Shown here in pieces: positions 1 to 8,600 of a stretch of 13,716 bases of DNA (within the stretch, counting starts at the first letter, position 1; each line of letters opens with the position of its first letter). The stretch is from CAIOZW01 sp049318845 (GTDB lineage: Bacteria; Acidobacteriota; Blastocatellia; RBC074), in the NCBI GenBank assembly GCA_049318845.1, contig JBMOFH010000082.1, positions 1 to 13,716 on the forward strand, given 5' to 3'. Under the pieces are notes generated by a model that was not told the DNA's origin, did no database searches, and saw nothing but the letters and a program-made list of their open reading frames with translations. The translations under genes were made by a program, and so were the position numbers.

Positions 1-622
1 CTGGAAAATCGGCGAACAGTCGGTTCCATTGGGTCAGAATGAGACTCTGCCACATTCGTCCGAGGCGTCCGTTGCCGTCAGCAAAGGGGTGGATGAATTC
101 GAACTCGTAGTGAAAGATTGAACTGACGATAAGCGGATGGGCCTCTGTTCTGACCAGCCAGTCGAGCAGATCGGCCATGAGGACTGGGACACGACTCGCT
201 GGAGGGGCCATATGGATCACATGCTGGCCGGCCATTACGCCCACGCCTCCCTGTCGGTAGAGACCGGCTTCGTCGATCAGCCCGGACATCAGAATTTGGT
301 GCGCTTCAAGCAGATCTCTCTCCTTCTCCGGCTTCCACGTCTTGAAACGATCGTAAGCAGCCAGAGCATTCTTCGCCTCTTGCACCTCTCGTGGCGGAGC
401 GATTACACGTCGGCCCTCCAAAATTGCGGTGATCTGCGATTCACTCAGGGTGTTCCCTTCGATGGCCAGTGAGCCGTGAATAGTGCGGATACGGTTGATG
501 CGTCGCAGCCGCAGCGTTCTGGCTCGATCCGTGAGGATAGTCAGCCTTCCAATCAATTCACTAATTGCGGCGACCCGGTTCAGAATCTCGGTGGTAATGG
601 TGTAGGGCGGCTGATAACTCAT
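1..622 (-). CDS. Fic-family protein (AMPylase-type), C-terminus outside window
   Basis: Reading the minus strand from ATG at 622 gives an uninterrupted frame of 207 residues that leaves the window at base 1, so the gene is partial. Residues 178-189 read HPFADGNGRLGR, a perfect match to the Fic catalytic motif HPFx(D/E)GNGRxxR; H178 is the predicted catalytic histidine. Residues 51-56 (SLAIEG) match the inhibitory-helix motif (S/T)xxxE(G/N), placed N-terminal to the Fic core, which suggests a class II self-inhibited Fic protein. The N-terminus (MSYQPPYTIT) is typical of stand-alone bacterial Fic proteins of about 370 residues. Known Fic enzymes transfer AMP from ATP to protein hydroxyl groups; the target here is unknown. 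ATG 622 is favoured because an in-frame TGA lies shortly upstream with no other usual start codon between, although no clear Shine-Dalgarno is seen. It is divergent from the gene at 1008. No antitoxin gene is visible on its upstream side. Confidence 0.93.
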   Translation of the reverse strand, partial: MSYQPPYTITTEILNRVAAISELIGRLTILTDRARTLRLRRINRIRTIHGSLAIEGNTLSESQITAILEGRRVIAPPREVQEAKNALAAYDRFKTWKPEKERDLLEAHQILMSGLIDEAGLYRQGGVGVMAGQHVIHMAPPASRVPVLMADLLDWLVRTEAHPLIVSSIFHYEFEFIHPFADGNGRLGRMWQSLILTQWNRLFADFP

Positions 623-1007
623 ATTTAACCAAGGCTCATTAAGGACATCGATCTTGTGTTCTCAGCGATGGAGGTGTCCAATCTGAACGTACCTTAAGAT
701 GGAGCGTTCGCCAAGTCCGGATTGAAATTTCCACCCGGAGTCGGAGGCACCGCTTCAACGGGCAGAGCCTTTACAGGGACGGGGATTATTGAATGAGGGG
801 GCGACATCTGACCGCTCCGCTTGACCGGCGATTGAGATTCAAATAGTTGTCACCTCCGCAGGTTTAGGCGGGTGCACTCCCCTGGGTTGACCCGGGCTCT
901 GATTCGGCAGGTCGATTGTCTGATCAGTCCATCTGTGGTATTAAACGAATAGGCCCTTTAAACAAGAGACTTTAACCAAGAAATTAGACTATTTCGAAGG
1001 AAACAGT
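623..1007. other. Intergenic region between divergent genes
   Basis: This 385-base gap separates the divergent Fic gene and the first cytochrome-like gene, so it should hold promoters for both. I see no convincing ORF, tRNA or terminator in it. The only elements I can point to are a weak promoter-like pair near 916-944 and the Shine-Dalgarno at 996-1001, both on the plus strand. A small inverted repeat, GGGT-TG-ACCC, lies near 884-893 and is too short to interpret. Confidence 0.6.
916..944 (+). promoter_or_regulatory. Candidate sigma-70-like promoter for the 1008 gene
   Basis: TTGTCT at 916-921 (4 of 6 matches to TTGACA) and TATTAA at 939-944 (4 of 6 to TATAAT) are separated by exactly 17 bases. 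Transcription would begin near 951, giving a leader of about 57 bases before ATG 1008. Matches this weak arise by chance, and promoter consensus in this lineage may differ, so this is a suggestion only. Confidence 0.3.
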
Positions 1008-4000
1008 ATGAACAGAGTTAAGCTGACGGCAAGTCTGCTCTTTACGTGTCTGGCTGCGGGTCTCTTCCTGTTGGGGCCCGCGACGACGGGGCGGGTTGAG
1101 GCGACGCAGGACGTGAGCTTCAACCGCGACATCCGGCCGATCCTTTCCGATCGTTGTATGTATTGTCACGGGCCGGACGAGAAGAATCGGAAGGCCGGAT
1201 TGCGGCTCGATACGTTTGAGGGGGCGACAAAGGATCGGGGTGGCTACCGACCGATCGCGCCGGGGAAACCTGACGAGAGTGAGTTGCTGCGGCGTGTGAC
1301 ATCGCACGAGGCGGGGGAGGTGATGCCGCCGCCGGCGGCGAAGAAGAGTCCGATCACGGCGCAGGAGGCGGATCTGCTGCGGCGATGGATCGCGCAGGGA
1401 GCGCGGTATGAGGGGCACTGGGCATACCAGCCACTCGGCCGTGCAGCACCGCCACCGGTGAAGCAGGTTGAATGGATTCGGAATGGGATCGACCGGTTCG
1501 TCCTGGCACGATTGGAGCGCGAGGGGCTGCGGCCGTCACCGCCGGCCGACGCGCGAACGCTGATTCGGCGATTGTCGCTCGATCTGACCGGGCTGCTGCC
1601 GGCTCCGGCCGAGGTGGAGCGGTTTGCAAAGTCGTTCGAGCAGGCAGGTCGGGCCGGGCAGGATCAGCTCTATGCGGCACTGGTCGACAGACTTCTCGCA
1701 TCGCCGCATTATGGTGAACGGTGGGGGCGGCACTGGCTGGATCAGGCGCGGTATGCGGACTCGAATGGCTATACGATCGATGGTGAGCGTGTGATGTGGC
1801 CGTACCGTGACTGGGTAATCCGATCGCTGAATGAGGATAAGCCGTTCGATCGTTTCACGATCGAGCAGTTGGCGGGAGATCTGCTGCCGGTCCCGGCCGA
1901 TCCGGCGCGGGCGAAGGCGCAGCTGGTGGCGACGGGCTTTCATCGCAACACGGTGATCAACGAAGAGGGTGGAGTCGATCCGGAGCAGGCGCGGGTCGAG
2001 CAGGTGATGGATCGTGCCAACACGACCGGGGCGGTCTGGCTCGGCCTGACGGTTGGGTGTGCGCAGTGCCATTCGCACAAATACGATCCGATTTCGAACC
2101 GCGAATACTACCAGATGCTTGCGTTCTTCAATTCGACTATGGACTACAACAATCTCGGCCCGACGGTCTTCGTTGGGAAGGGAGAGATGTTTGGGCGGCG
2201 TGAGCCGGAAGCGGAACCGAAGCCATTGCTGCAGGCGGAGTGGGAGAAGTCAGAGATTGCGCGGCTGGAGAAGAGTGCGGCGGTGAGCGCACCGGCGAAG
2301 CCGGTTGAATGGCTGCCGTTTCGCGTCATCAAATATGACACTGAAGCGGGGGGGCCGCTGCGGCAGCTCGCGGATGGATCGTTTCTGATTACCAGGAATG
2401 GTTCGCTCAACGATGCCTATCGGTTACTGGGAACGATCGATCGACCGGGAGTGCCGGCAGTGCGGCTGACGGTCATGGCAGGGGATGAGTTGCCGGCAGG
2501 TGGGCCGGGGCTTGGGACGGATGGCAGTTTCGTGCTGAGCGAGTTTTACATCGAATCGGAGGGTGGAGGTAATCGGTTTGCGGAGGCCTTTGCGGTGGAG
2601 GAGGTGTCGGGCTGGCCGGCACGGACCGCGACGGACAACGATCGGCGGACCGGCTGGTCGGTTGGTGCTGGCAAGTCGTCACGGGAAGCGATCTTCGTCT
2701 TTGGTCCGCAGAAGAGGTTTGATAGTCGGCAGATCCAGTTTGTGCTGCGGCACGACGCGCGAACGGGGAGTGGGATCGGCCGCTTCCGGATCGAGATTGC
2801 GTCGGAAGTGCCGCATGACGCGGCTGGAGCGGCATTGCTGGCGGCATTGCGAACGCCGGCGGCGGCGCGTGACAAGGTGCAGCAATCGCTGATCGCGGCC
2901 GGGTTAGCCGATGCCCGTGCAGTGCGGGAGAAGCAGGCGGGCAAAGCGGTCATGGCGATGATCATGCGTGAGATTGCCGAACCTCGTCAATCTTACATTT
3001 TTACGCGGGGAGACTTCACGCGGCCGGACATTGCGGCCGGGCGGTTGCAGCCGAACGTCATTGCGGCGATCGCGCCGACGCTGCCGGCGGTGACGAGAAT
3101 GCGGACGCGGCTCGATCTGGCGCAGTGGCTGATCCATCCCGAGAACCCGCTCACGCCGCGGGTGACGATCAACCGAATCTGGATGAGATATTTCGGACGC
3201 GGAATCGTCGAGACGGAGGAGGACTTCGGGACGCAGGGAGCCCTGCCAACCCACCCGGAGCTGCTCGACTGGCTGTCGGGTGAGTTGATCAGGCAGGGGT
3301 GGAGTATGAAGGCGGTCCATCGGTTGATAGTCAATAGCGCGACCTATCGGCAGTCGTCGAAGGCGCGGACGGACGAACCGCGGCTGGCGGAGATCGATCC
3401 GCGCAACCTGCTGCTGGCGCGGCAGGAGCGGCTGCGTGTCGAGGCGGAGATAGTTCGTGACGCAGCATTGAGCGCGAGCGGCCTGCTCAATCCGCGGATT
3501 GGCGGACCGGGGGTGAGACCGCCGCAGCCGGATGGCGTCTATGCCTTCACGCAGGTCAATAAGCGCTGGATGACGGCGACGGATGATGAGCGTTACCGGC
3601 GTGCCCTCTACACTTTCTTTGTGCGGAGCGCGCCCTATCCATTATTTACGACTTTTGACGCGCCTGATTTTCAGACAGTCTGCACGCGAAGGGCAAGATC
3701 GAACACGCCGCTGCAGTCGCTGACACTGGCCAATGATGGTGCCTTCATCGAGATCGCGCAGGGGCTGGCGATGCGGCTGGTGCGTGATCTGCCAGGCGGC
3801 TTTGCGAGCCGGCTCGATGATCGACTGCGTCACGCCTTCCGGCTGACGCTGACGCGCGAGCCGCAGGCTGCCGAGCTTGCCATGCTCCGGGGCTATGTCG
3901 AGCGCCAGGTGAAGGGATTTGAGGCACGGCCCGATTCAGCGATTGGGCTGGTGGGCGACAAGCCACTGACGGTGGGCGGACTGACAAGGGCAGAGGCTGC

Positions 4001-4061
4001 GGCGTTGACCGCGGCGGCGCGTGTGCTCTTCAATACTGACAACTTCATTACACGAGAGTAG
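1008..4061 (+). CDS. PSCyt1-DUF1549-DUF1553 cytochrome-like exported protein, module 1
   Basis: A 1017-residue protein with the three-part layout of planctomycete-type cytochrome proteins. Residues 1-32 look like a Sec signal peptide: a hydrophobic stretch at about 6-24, with possible cleavage after VEA at 30-32. A PSCyt1 heme domain follows, with CMYCH at 50-54 and a candidate axial methionine in MPPP at 106-109. DUF1549 (PSCyt2) spans about 156-365 and ends with a second CxxCH, CAQCH, at 351-355. A middle region of about 300 residues includes a discoidin-like ATDNDRRTGW at 541-550. DUF1553 (PSD1) runs from about 702 to 965, with PTHPELLDWL inside it. Start ATG 1008 has GAAGGA at 996-1001, 6 bases upstream. 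The protein is probably periplasmic or surface-located and binds c-type heme; the reaction is unknown. It is followed after 9 bases by a DUF1501 gene, its usual partner, and resembles the protein at 5645-8884. Confidence 0.93.
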   Translation: MNRVKLTASLLFTCLAAGLFLLGPATTGRVEATQDVSFNRDIRPILSDRCMYCHGPDEKNRKAGLRLDTFEGATKDRGGYRPIAPGKPDESELLRRVTSHEAGEVMPPPAAKKSPITAQEADLLRRWIAQGARYEGHWAYQPLGRAAPPPVKQVEWIRNGIDRFVLARLEREGLRPSPPADARTLIRRLSLDLTGLLPAPAEVERFAKSFEQAGRAGQDQLYAALVDRLLASPHYGERWGRHWLDQARYADSNGYTIDGERVMWPYRDWVIRSLNEDKPFDRFTIEQLAGDLLPVPADPARAKAQLVATGFHRNTVINEEGGVDPEQARVEQVMDRANTTGAVWLGLTVGCAQCHSHKYDPISNREYYQMLAFFNSTMDYNNLGPTVFVGKGEMFGRREPEAEPKPLLQAEWEKSEIARLEKSAAVSAPAKPVEWLPFRVIKYDTEAGGPLRQLADGSFLITRNGSLNDAYRLLGTIDRPGVPAVRLTVMAGDELPAGGPGLGTDGSFVLSEFYIESEGGGNRFAEAFAVEEVSGWPARTATDNDRRTGWSVGAGKSSREAIFVFGPQKRFDSRQIQFVLRHDARTGSGIGRFRIEIASEVPHDAAGAALLAALRTPAAARDKVQQSLIAAGLADARAVREKQAGKAVMAMIMREIAEPRQSYIFTRGDFTRPDIAAGRLQPNVIAAIAPTLPAVTRMRTRLDLAQWLIHPENPLTPRVTINRIWMRYFGRGIVETEEDFGTQGALPTHPELLDWLSGELIRQGWSMKAVHRLIVNSATYRQSSKARTDEPRLAEIDPRNLLLARQERLRVEAEIVRDAALSASGLLNPRIGGPGVRPPQPDGVYAFTQVNKRWMTATDDERYRRALYTFFVRSAPYPLFTTFDAPDFQTVCTRRARSNTPLQSLTLANDGAFIEIAQGLAMRLVRDLPGGFASRLDDRLRHAFRLTLTREPQAAELAMLRGYVERQVKGFEARPDSAIGLVGDKPLTVGGLTRAEAAALTAAARVLFNTDNFITRE

Positions 4062-4065
4062 GAGG
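4060..4065 (+). promoter_or_regulatory. Shine-Dalgarno overlapping the upstream stop codon
   Basis: AGGAGG, a perfect Shine-Dalgarno core, starts inside the TAG stop codon (4059-4061) of the cytochrome-like gene and sits 5 bases before ATG 4071. Terminating ribosomes would cover this site, so the two proteins are probably translationally coupled. It also fixes the DUF1501 start. Confidence 0.75.
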
Positions 4066-4070
4066 GGAGA

Positions 4071-5546
4071 ATGGAAAAGCCTGATAATCATTCGACAAAC
4101 CAGGAAGATCGTGATCTCCTGCGCGACGTGACGCGCCGCCATTTCTTTGGCCAGTGCGCGACGGGGGTTGGAGCGATCGCGCTCGACGCGATGTTGAGTA
4201 GTGATGGCTGGGGATCACCGCAGCGGCCGCGAATAGATCCAGCGCGGCCGCTGGCATCGCGACAGCCACCGCTGAAGGCGAAGGCGAAGCGAGTCATCTA
4301 CCTTTTCATGGCCGGAGCGCCATCGCAGCTCGAAATATTCTCCGACAAGCCAAAATTGCGCGAGTTGTCGGGCCAGAAGCCACCGGAGAGCCTCATGAAG
4401 GGGCGGCGCTTCGCGTTTCTGAAAGGCAACGAGAAGCTGATGGGAACGCGGCGCAGCTTTGCACGTTACGGCAAGTGCGGGATGACGCTGAGTGAGCTGA
4501 TGCCGCATCACCGAAAGATCGTCGACGAGGTGACGTGGTTGCGTGGAATGTCGACGGATGTCTTCAATCACGGTCCGGCGAAGATCTTTATGAACACCGG
4601 GTTTCAGATTCCGGGGCGCCCGGCCTTCGGTTCGTGGTTAACGTATGGGCTGGGGAGCGAGAACAGTGACCTGCCGGGCTTTGTCGTCCTGCAGAGTGGG
4701 CGTCGTGGTCCGCGCGGAGGTTCATCGCTCTGGAGCAGCGGATTTCTGCCGACCTCATTCCAGGGAGTTCCGTTTCGGGGTCAGGGCGATCCGATCCTCA
4801 ATCTGCAAAGTCCGGCGGGGGTTGACCGCGGACAGGAGCGGGATTTTTATGACACGGTCGGAGCGCTCAACCGCGAGCGGCTCGATGTGACGGGTGATCC
4901 GGAGATTCTGACGCGGCTCAACGCCTACGAGATGGCCTATCGTATGCAGACGAGCGCACCGGATCTGATGGACCTGGGGAAGGAGTCTGCGGCAACGCTC
5001 GAACTGTACGGAGTCAAGCCGGGCGAATCGGGTTTCGCCGCCAACGCCTTGCTCGCACGGCGAATGATCGAGCGCGGGGTGCGCTTTGTCCAGCTCTATC
5101 ATACAGACTGGGATCATCACGGTGAGGTCGGGAACACGCTCGGGGCCGACATCGAGAATCGCTGCCGCGAGGTCGATCAGGCATCGGCGGCGCTGATTCT
5201 TGACTTGAAGCAGCGCGGGCTGCTCGAAGACACGCTGGTCATCTGGGGGGGAGAGTTCGGACGGACACCGATGGGCGAGGTTCGTCAGTCAACCGGTCGG
5301 GATCAACACATCGATGGCTTCACGATCTGGGTGGCGGGTGGTGGATTCAAGGCCGGATACATTCACGGTGAGACGGATGAGCTTGGCCTCGGCGTAATCG
5401 ATGGCGGTATGCATGTTCACGACCTCCACGCGACGCTGCTCCACCTGCTCGGGTTTGATCACGAGCGATTGACCTACCGTTTCCAGGGGCGTGATTTCCG
5501 GTTGACCGATGTGCACGGGCGAGTGGTCACCGATATTCTGGCCTGA
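4071..5546 (+). CDS. DUF1501 family protein with Tat-type leader, module 1
   Basis: A 491-residue protein of the DUF1501 family, which is placed in the alkaline phosphatase/sulfatase-like superfamily. The N-terminus carries a twin-arginine motif, TRRHFFGQ, with RR at 22-23, followed by a short hydrophobic segment (about 30-42), which suggests Tat export of a folded, possibly metal-bound protein. Family hallmarks are visible: NTGFQIPGRPAFGSWL in the first half, WDHHGE from W347, and IWGGEFGRTP at 391-400. The D and H residues in these motifs are candidate metal ligands. The C-terminal HVHDLHATLLHLLGFDH pattern is also typical. No biochemical activity is established for most of this family, so hydrolase activity on phosphate or sulfate esters is an inference from the fold. 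A perfect Shine-Dalgarno overlaps the upstream stop codon. It is paralogous to the protein at 8914-10335, including the GGEFGRTP motif. Confidence 0.92.
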   Translation: MEKPDNHSTNQEDRDLLRDVTRRHFFGQCATGVGAIALDAMLSSDGWGSPQRPRIDPARPLASRQPPLKAKAKRVIYLFMAGAPSQLEIFSDKPKLRELSGQKPPESLMKGRRFAFLKGNEKLMGTRRSFARYGKCGMTLSELMPHHRKIVDEVTWLRGMSTDVFNHGPAKIFMNTGFQIPGRPAFGSWLTYGLGSENSDLPGFVVLQSGRRGPRGGSSLWSSGFLPTSFQGVPFRGQGDPILNLQSPAGVDRGQERDFYDTVGALNRERLDVTGDPEILTRLNAYEMAYRMQTSAPDLMDLGKESAATLELYGVKPGESGFAANALLARRMIERGVRFVQLYHTDWDHHGEVGNTLGADIENRCREVDQASAALILDLKQRGLLEDTLVIWGGEFGRTPMGEVRQSTGRDQHIDGFTIWVAGGGFKAGYIHGETDELGLGVIDGGMHVHDLHATLLHLLGFDHERLTYRFQGRDFRLTDVHGRVVTDILA

Positions 5547-5557
5547 TATACTCCGAG

Positions 5558-5587
5558 GTGGGAGCGGTCCATTCGGGCCGCTCTCAC
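5558..5587 (+). other. 13-bp stem-loop between the two modules
   Basis: Bases 5558-5570 pair with 5575-5587 around a 4-base loop (ATTC). This gives 13 consecutive pairs, of which two are G-U if read as plus-strand RNA. It lies 11 bases after the stop of the first DUF1501 gene. No T-run follows (the next bases are TCTCCGTGG), so it is not a textbook intrinsic terminator. It could be a weak or factor-assisted terminator, or a stabilising or processing hairpin separating the expression of the two modules. Confidence 0.6.
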
Positions 5588-5644
5588 TCTCCGTGGAATT
5601 GCGAGCGGCGCAATATTTACAACTGATCAAGAAGTGGGTACGAG

Positions 5645-8600
5645 ATGAGAAGAGCTCGAAGTTACGGTAAGGTCTGCCTGTTGTTGGTGGTGTTGACGGC
5701 ACTGGTCGCGATAAAGTCGACTGAATGGGAAGAGATCGTCGCCGCCGATGAGCCGGCGGTGAGTTTCAATCGGGACATCCGGCCGATCTTTTCGGACACC
5801 TGTTTCCGGTGTCACGGGCCGGACAAGAGTGGACGGAAGGCGGGGCTGCGGCTTGATATTCGGGACGAGGCGTTGCGGAAGACGCGTTCGGGGGTGACGC
5901 CGATCGTTCCGGGCCGACCGGAGGAGAGTGAGATTATCCGGCGGATCTTCTCTGCTGAAGCGGCGGAGGTGATGCCGCCGGAAGAGGCCCACAAAGTACT
6001 GACTGCGGGCCAAAAGCAGTTGATCCGCCGCTGGGTGGCCGAGGGGGCCGTTTATGAGGGGCACTGGGCCTATAAGCCTGTCGCGCGCCCGGCAGTGCCG
6101 GCAGTGCCGCCAGTGCCGGGAGGTGGCCCGGGAGCTGAGAGGATCGTCAACAACCCGATCGACCGGTTTATTCAGGAGCGGCTGGTCAGTGCCGGGTTGG
6201 TGCCATCGCCGGAGGCCGATCGGCGAACGCTGATCAGGCGGGTCACGCTCGATTTGACCGGGATACCTCCGACTGAGGCAGAGATTGCGGCCTTTGTCGA
6301 TGATCGCGCGCCTGACGCCTATGCCAGACTGGTCGATCGACTGCTCGCTTCGCCTCGCTACGCCGAGAAGCAGACGATGCTCTGGCTCGACGCGGTGCGC
6401 TACGCCGACACCGCAGGCTTTCACGGTGACAACACATTTCCGGCCTGGCCTTATCGTGATTACGTGCTGAAGGCATTCCGGAGCAACATGCCATTTGATC
6501 GTTTCACGCGCGAGCAGTTGGCGGGTGATCTGATATCGGGGGCGACGGTCGATCAGAAGGTGGCCTCTGCCTACAATCGCATCAGCCGCATGTCGTCGGA
6601 GGGCGGGTTGCAGCCGGTCGAGTATCTGGCAAAGTATGCGGCTGATCGAGTAAGGACGACGAGCATCGTCTGGCTTGGCGCGACGATGGGATGCGCGGAG
6701 TGCCACGATCACAAGTTCGATCCGTACCTTGCAAAGGACTTCTATTCGATGAAGGCCTTTTTTGCCGATATCAGGGAGACGGGGTTGGTGCCGAGTCGTG
6801 GCAAGGAGGCGTGGGGAAGCCGGATGACATTGCCGACGGATGAGCAGCGAAGTCGGCATGCCCTGCTGACAAAGGATATCGAGACCCGGCGCGCCGGGGT
6901 TCGCGCGGCGGTGACGGCGATGCCGGATCAGGCGGCGCGACTGGCAGGGCTCGAAGAGGCACACAAGAACGGAGAGCTTGCCTGGAGGTTTCAGCGACCA
7001 CTGACGGCGACGGCGACCGGCGGCGCGCGGACAACCATCTACAATGACCGTCGATTGACAGTCAACCAGTATCTCGAAGGCAATCTGGTCTCGAGTGAGA
7101 TCGATGGTGACGGACTGATCGTGGTTGATGGTGAAAATCCTGATAATTCGACATACACGGTAAGTCTTCGACCTGGAGCGGGTGAGTGGACGGGGCTCGG
7201 TATTGAGGTTGCGCAGGATGAGAGTCTGCCGGCAAATCGAATCGCGCGTGGAGCGGATCGATTCGTAGTCACCGAGGTCGAGGCGGAGGTCGAGGGATCG
7301 GGAAAGCTTGGATTCGCGCTTGCGACCTCTGACGGAGCAGGTGAGTGGCCGGAGAATAATGCCATGAATGCGATCGATGGCGATGCGCGGACCGGGTGGG
7401 GCTCATCGTGGGAGGGAGGACGTGGCGCCTTTATCGCGCTGCGATTCGTGAAGCGGTTGAAGACTGACGGTCGAATGGTGCTCAAGGTCAGGTTGCGTCA
7501 GGATTCACCATTGCGGCGGGCGACGATTGGTCGTTTCCGGGTCGCACTCTCGAACGCGACCCATTCCTGGCCTGATGTGCAGGCAAAGATGAAGAGTCCT
7601 CTTGGCGGGCTCCCGAACGGATTGCTGAAGACGCTTCGGATGAAGCCGGCCGAGCGCACGGAGGCACAGCAGAAGAGCCTGCTCGATCATCTGGCGTGGA
7701 TCGATCCGGCGTTTGAGGCGCAGGTTGTCGGCATTGCTAGGCTTGAGCGTGATCTGGAGATGCTCAATTCTCAGATTCCGCAGGTCGTCTTCACAGAGGC
7801 GACGACGCCGGTGGAGACGAGGATTCTGCCGCGTGGTAATTTCCTAGATGAGACGGGCGAGGTGGTCACGCCGGCGATTCCGGTCTCATTCGGACGACTG
7901 GAGAGCAGCGGCCGGAGGCTGACGCGGCTCGATCTGGCCAACTGGATCGTTTCGCGTGAAAATCCGCTGACGGCGCGAGTTTTCGCGAATCGGATGTGGC
8001 GGCAGTTCTTCGGGACGGGGCTCTCGAAGACGCTTGACGATCTCGGTTCGCAGGGTGAATGGCCGACCCATCCCGAGTTGCTCGACTGGCTGGCAGCGGA
8101 ATTTATGGAGCCGACGCTCGATGGGGCGGCGCATGGGTGGGATGTGCGACATCTCATCCGGACGATTGTTATGAGCCATACCTATCGCCAGTCTTCACAG
8201 CCATCTTCTCAAAAGGATGATCACGATCCGGACAACCGCCTGCTGGCGCGACAGAACCGGATTCGGGTCGACGGGGAGATCGTCCGCGACATTGCGCTCA
8301 GTCTCTCGGGGCTGCTGGTCGAGAAGTTTGGTGGAGCCTCGATCAGGCCGGTCCAGCCGGAGCGTTACCTGGCGGCACTCAACTTCCCGCAGCGTGACTA
8401 CTCTGCAGATCGTGGGCCGAGCCTCTATCGGCGCGGACTCTATGTCCACTGGCAGCGAACCTTCCTTCATCCGTCGCTCTCGACTTTTGACGCGCCATCG
8501 CGTGAGGAGTGCACGGTCAATCGAGTCAATTCGAATACACCGCTTCAGGCGCTGGTCCTGCTCAACGATCCGATCTTTGTCGAGTCGGCGCGTGTCTTCG

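Noticed and set aside
137..472. A 111-codon plus-strand open frame.
   Set aside because: It lies opposite the Fic gene, which has perfect catalytic and inhibitory motifs on the minus strand.
1041..1052. A lipoprotein signal at C14 of the first cytochrome-like protein.
   Set aside because: The residues before the cysteine (L-F-T) do not match a lipobox; an ordinary Sec signal ending near VEA fits better.
5627..6964. A 445-codon open frame on the minus strand.
   Set aside because: It lies opposite the heme and DUF1549 domains of a clear cytochrome-like gene. Its product is rich in arginine and histidine with low-complexity content, typical of a shadow frame.
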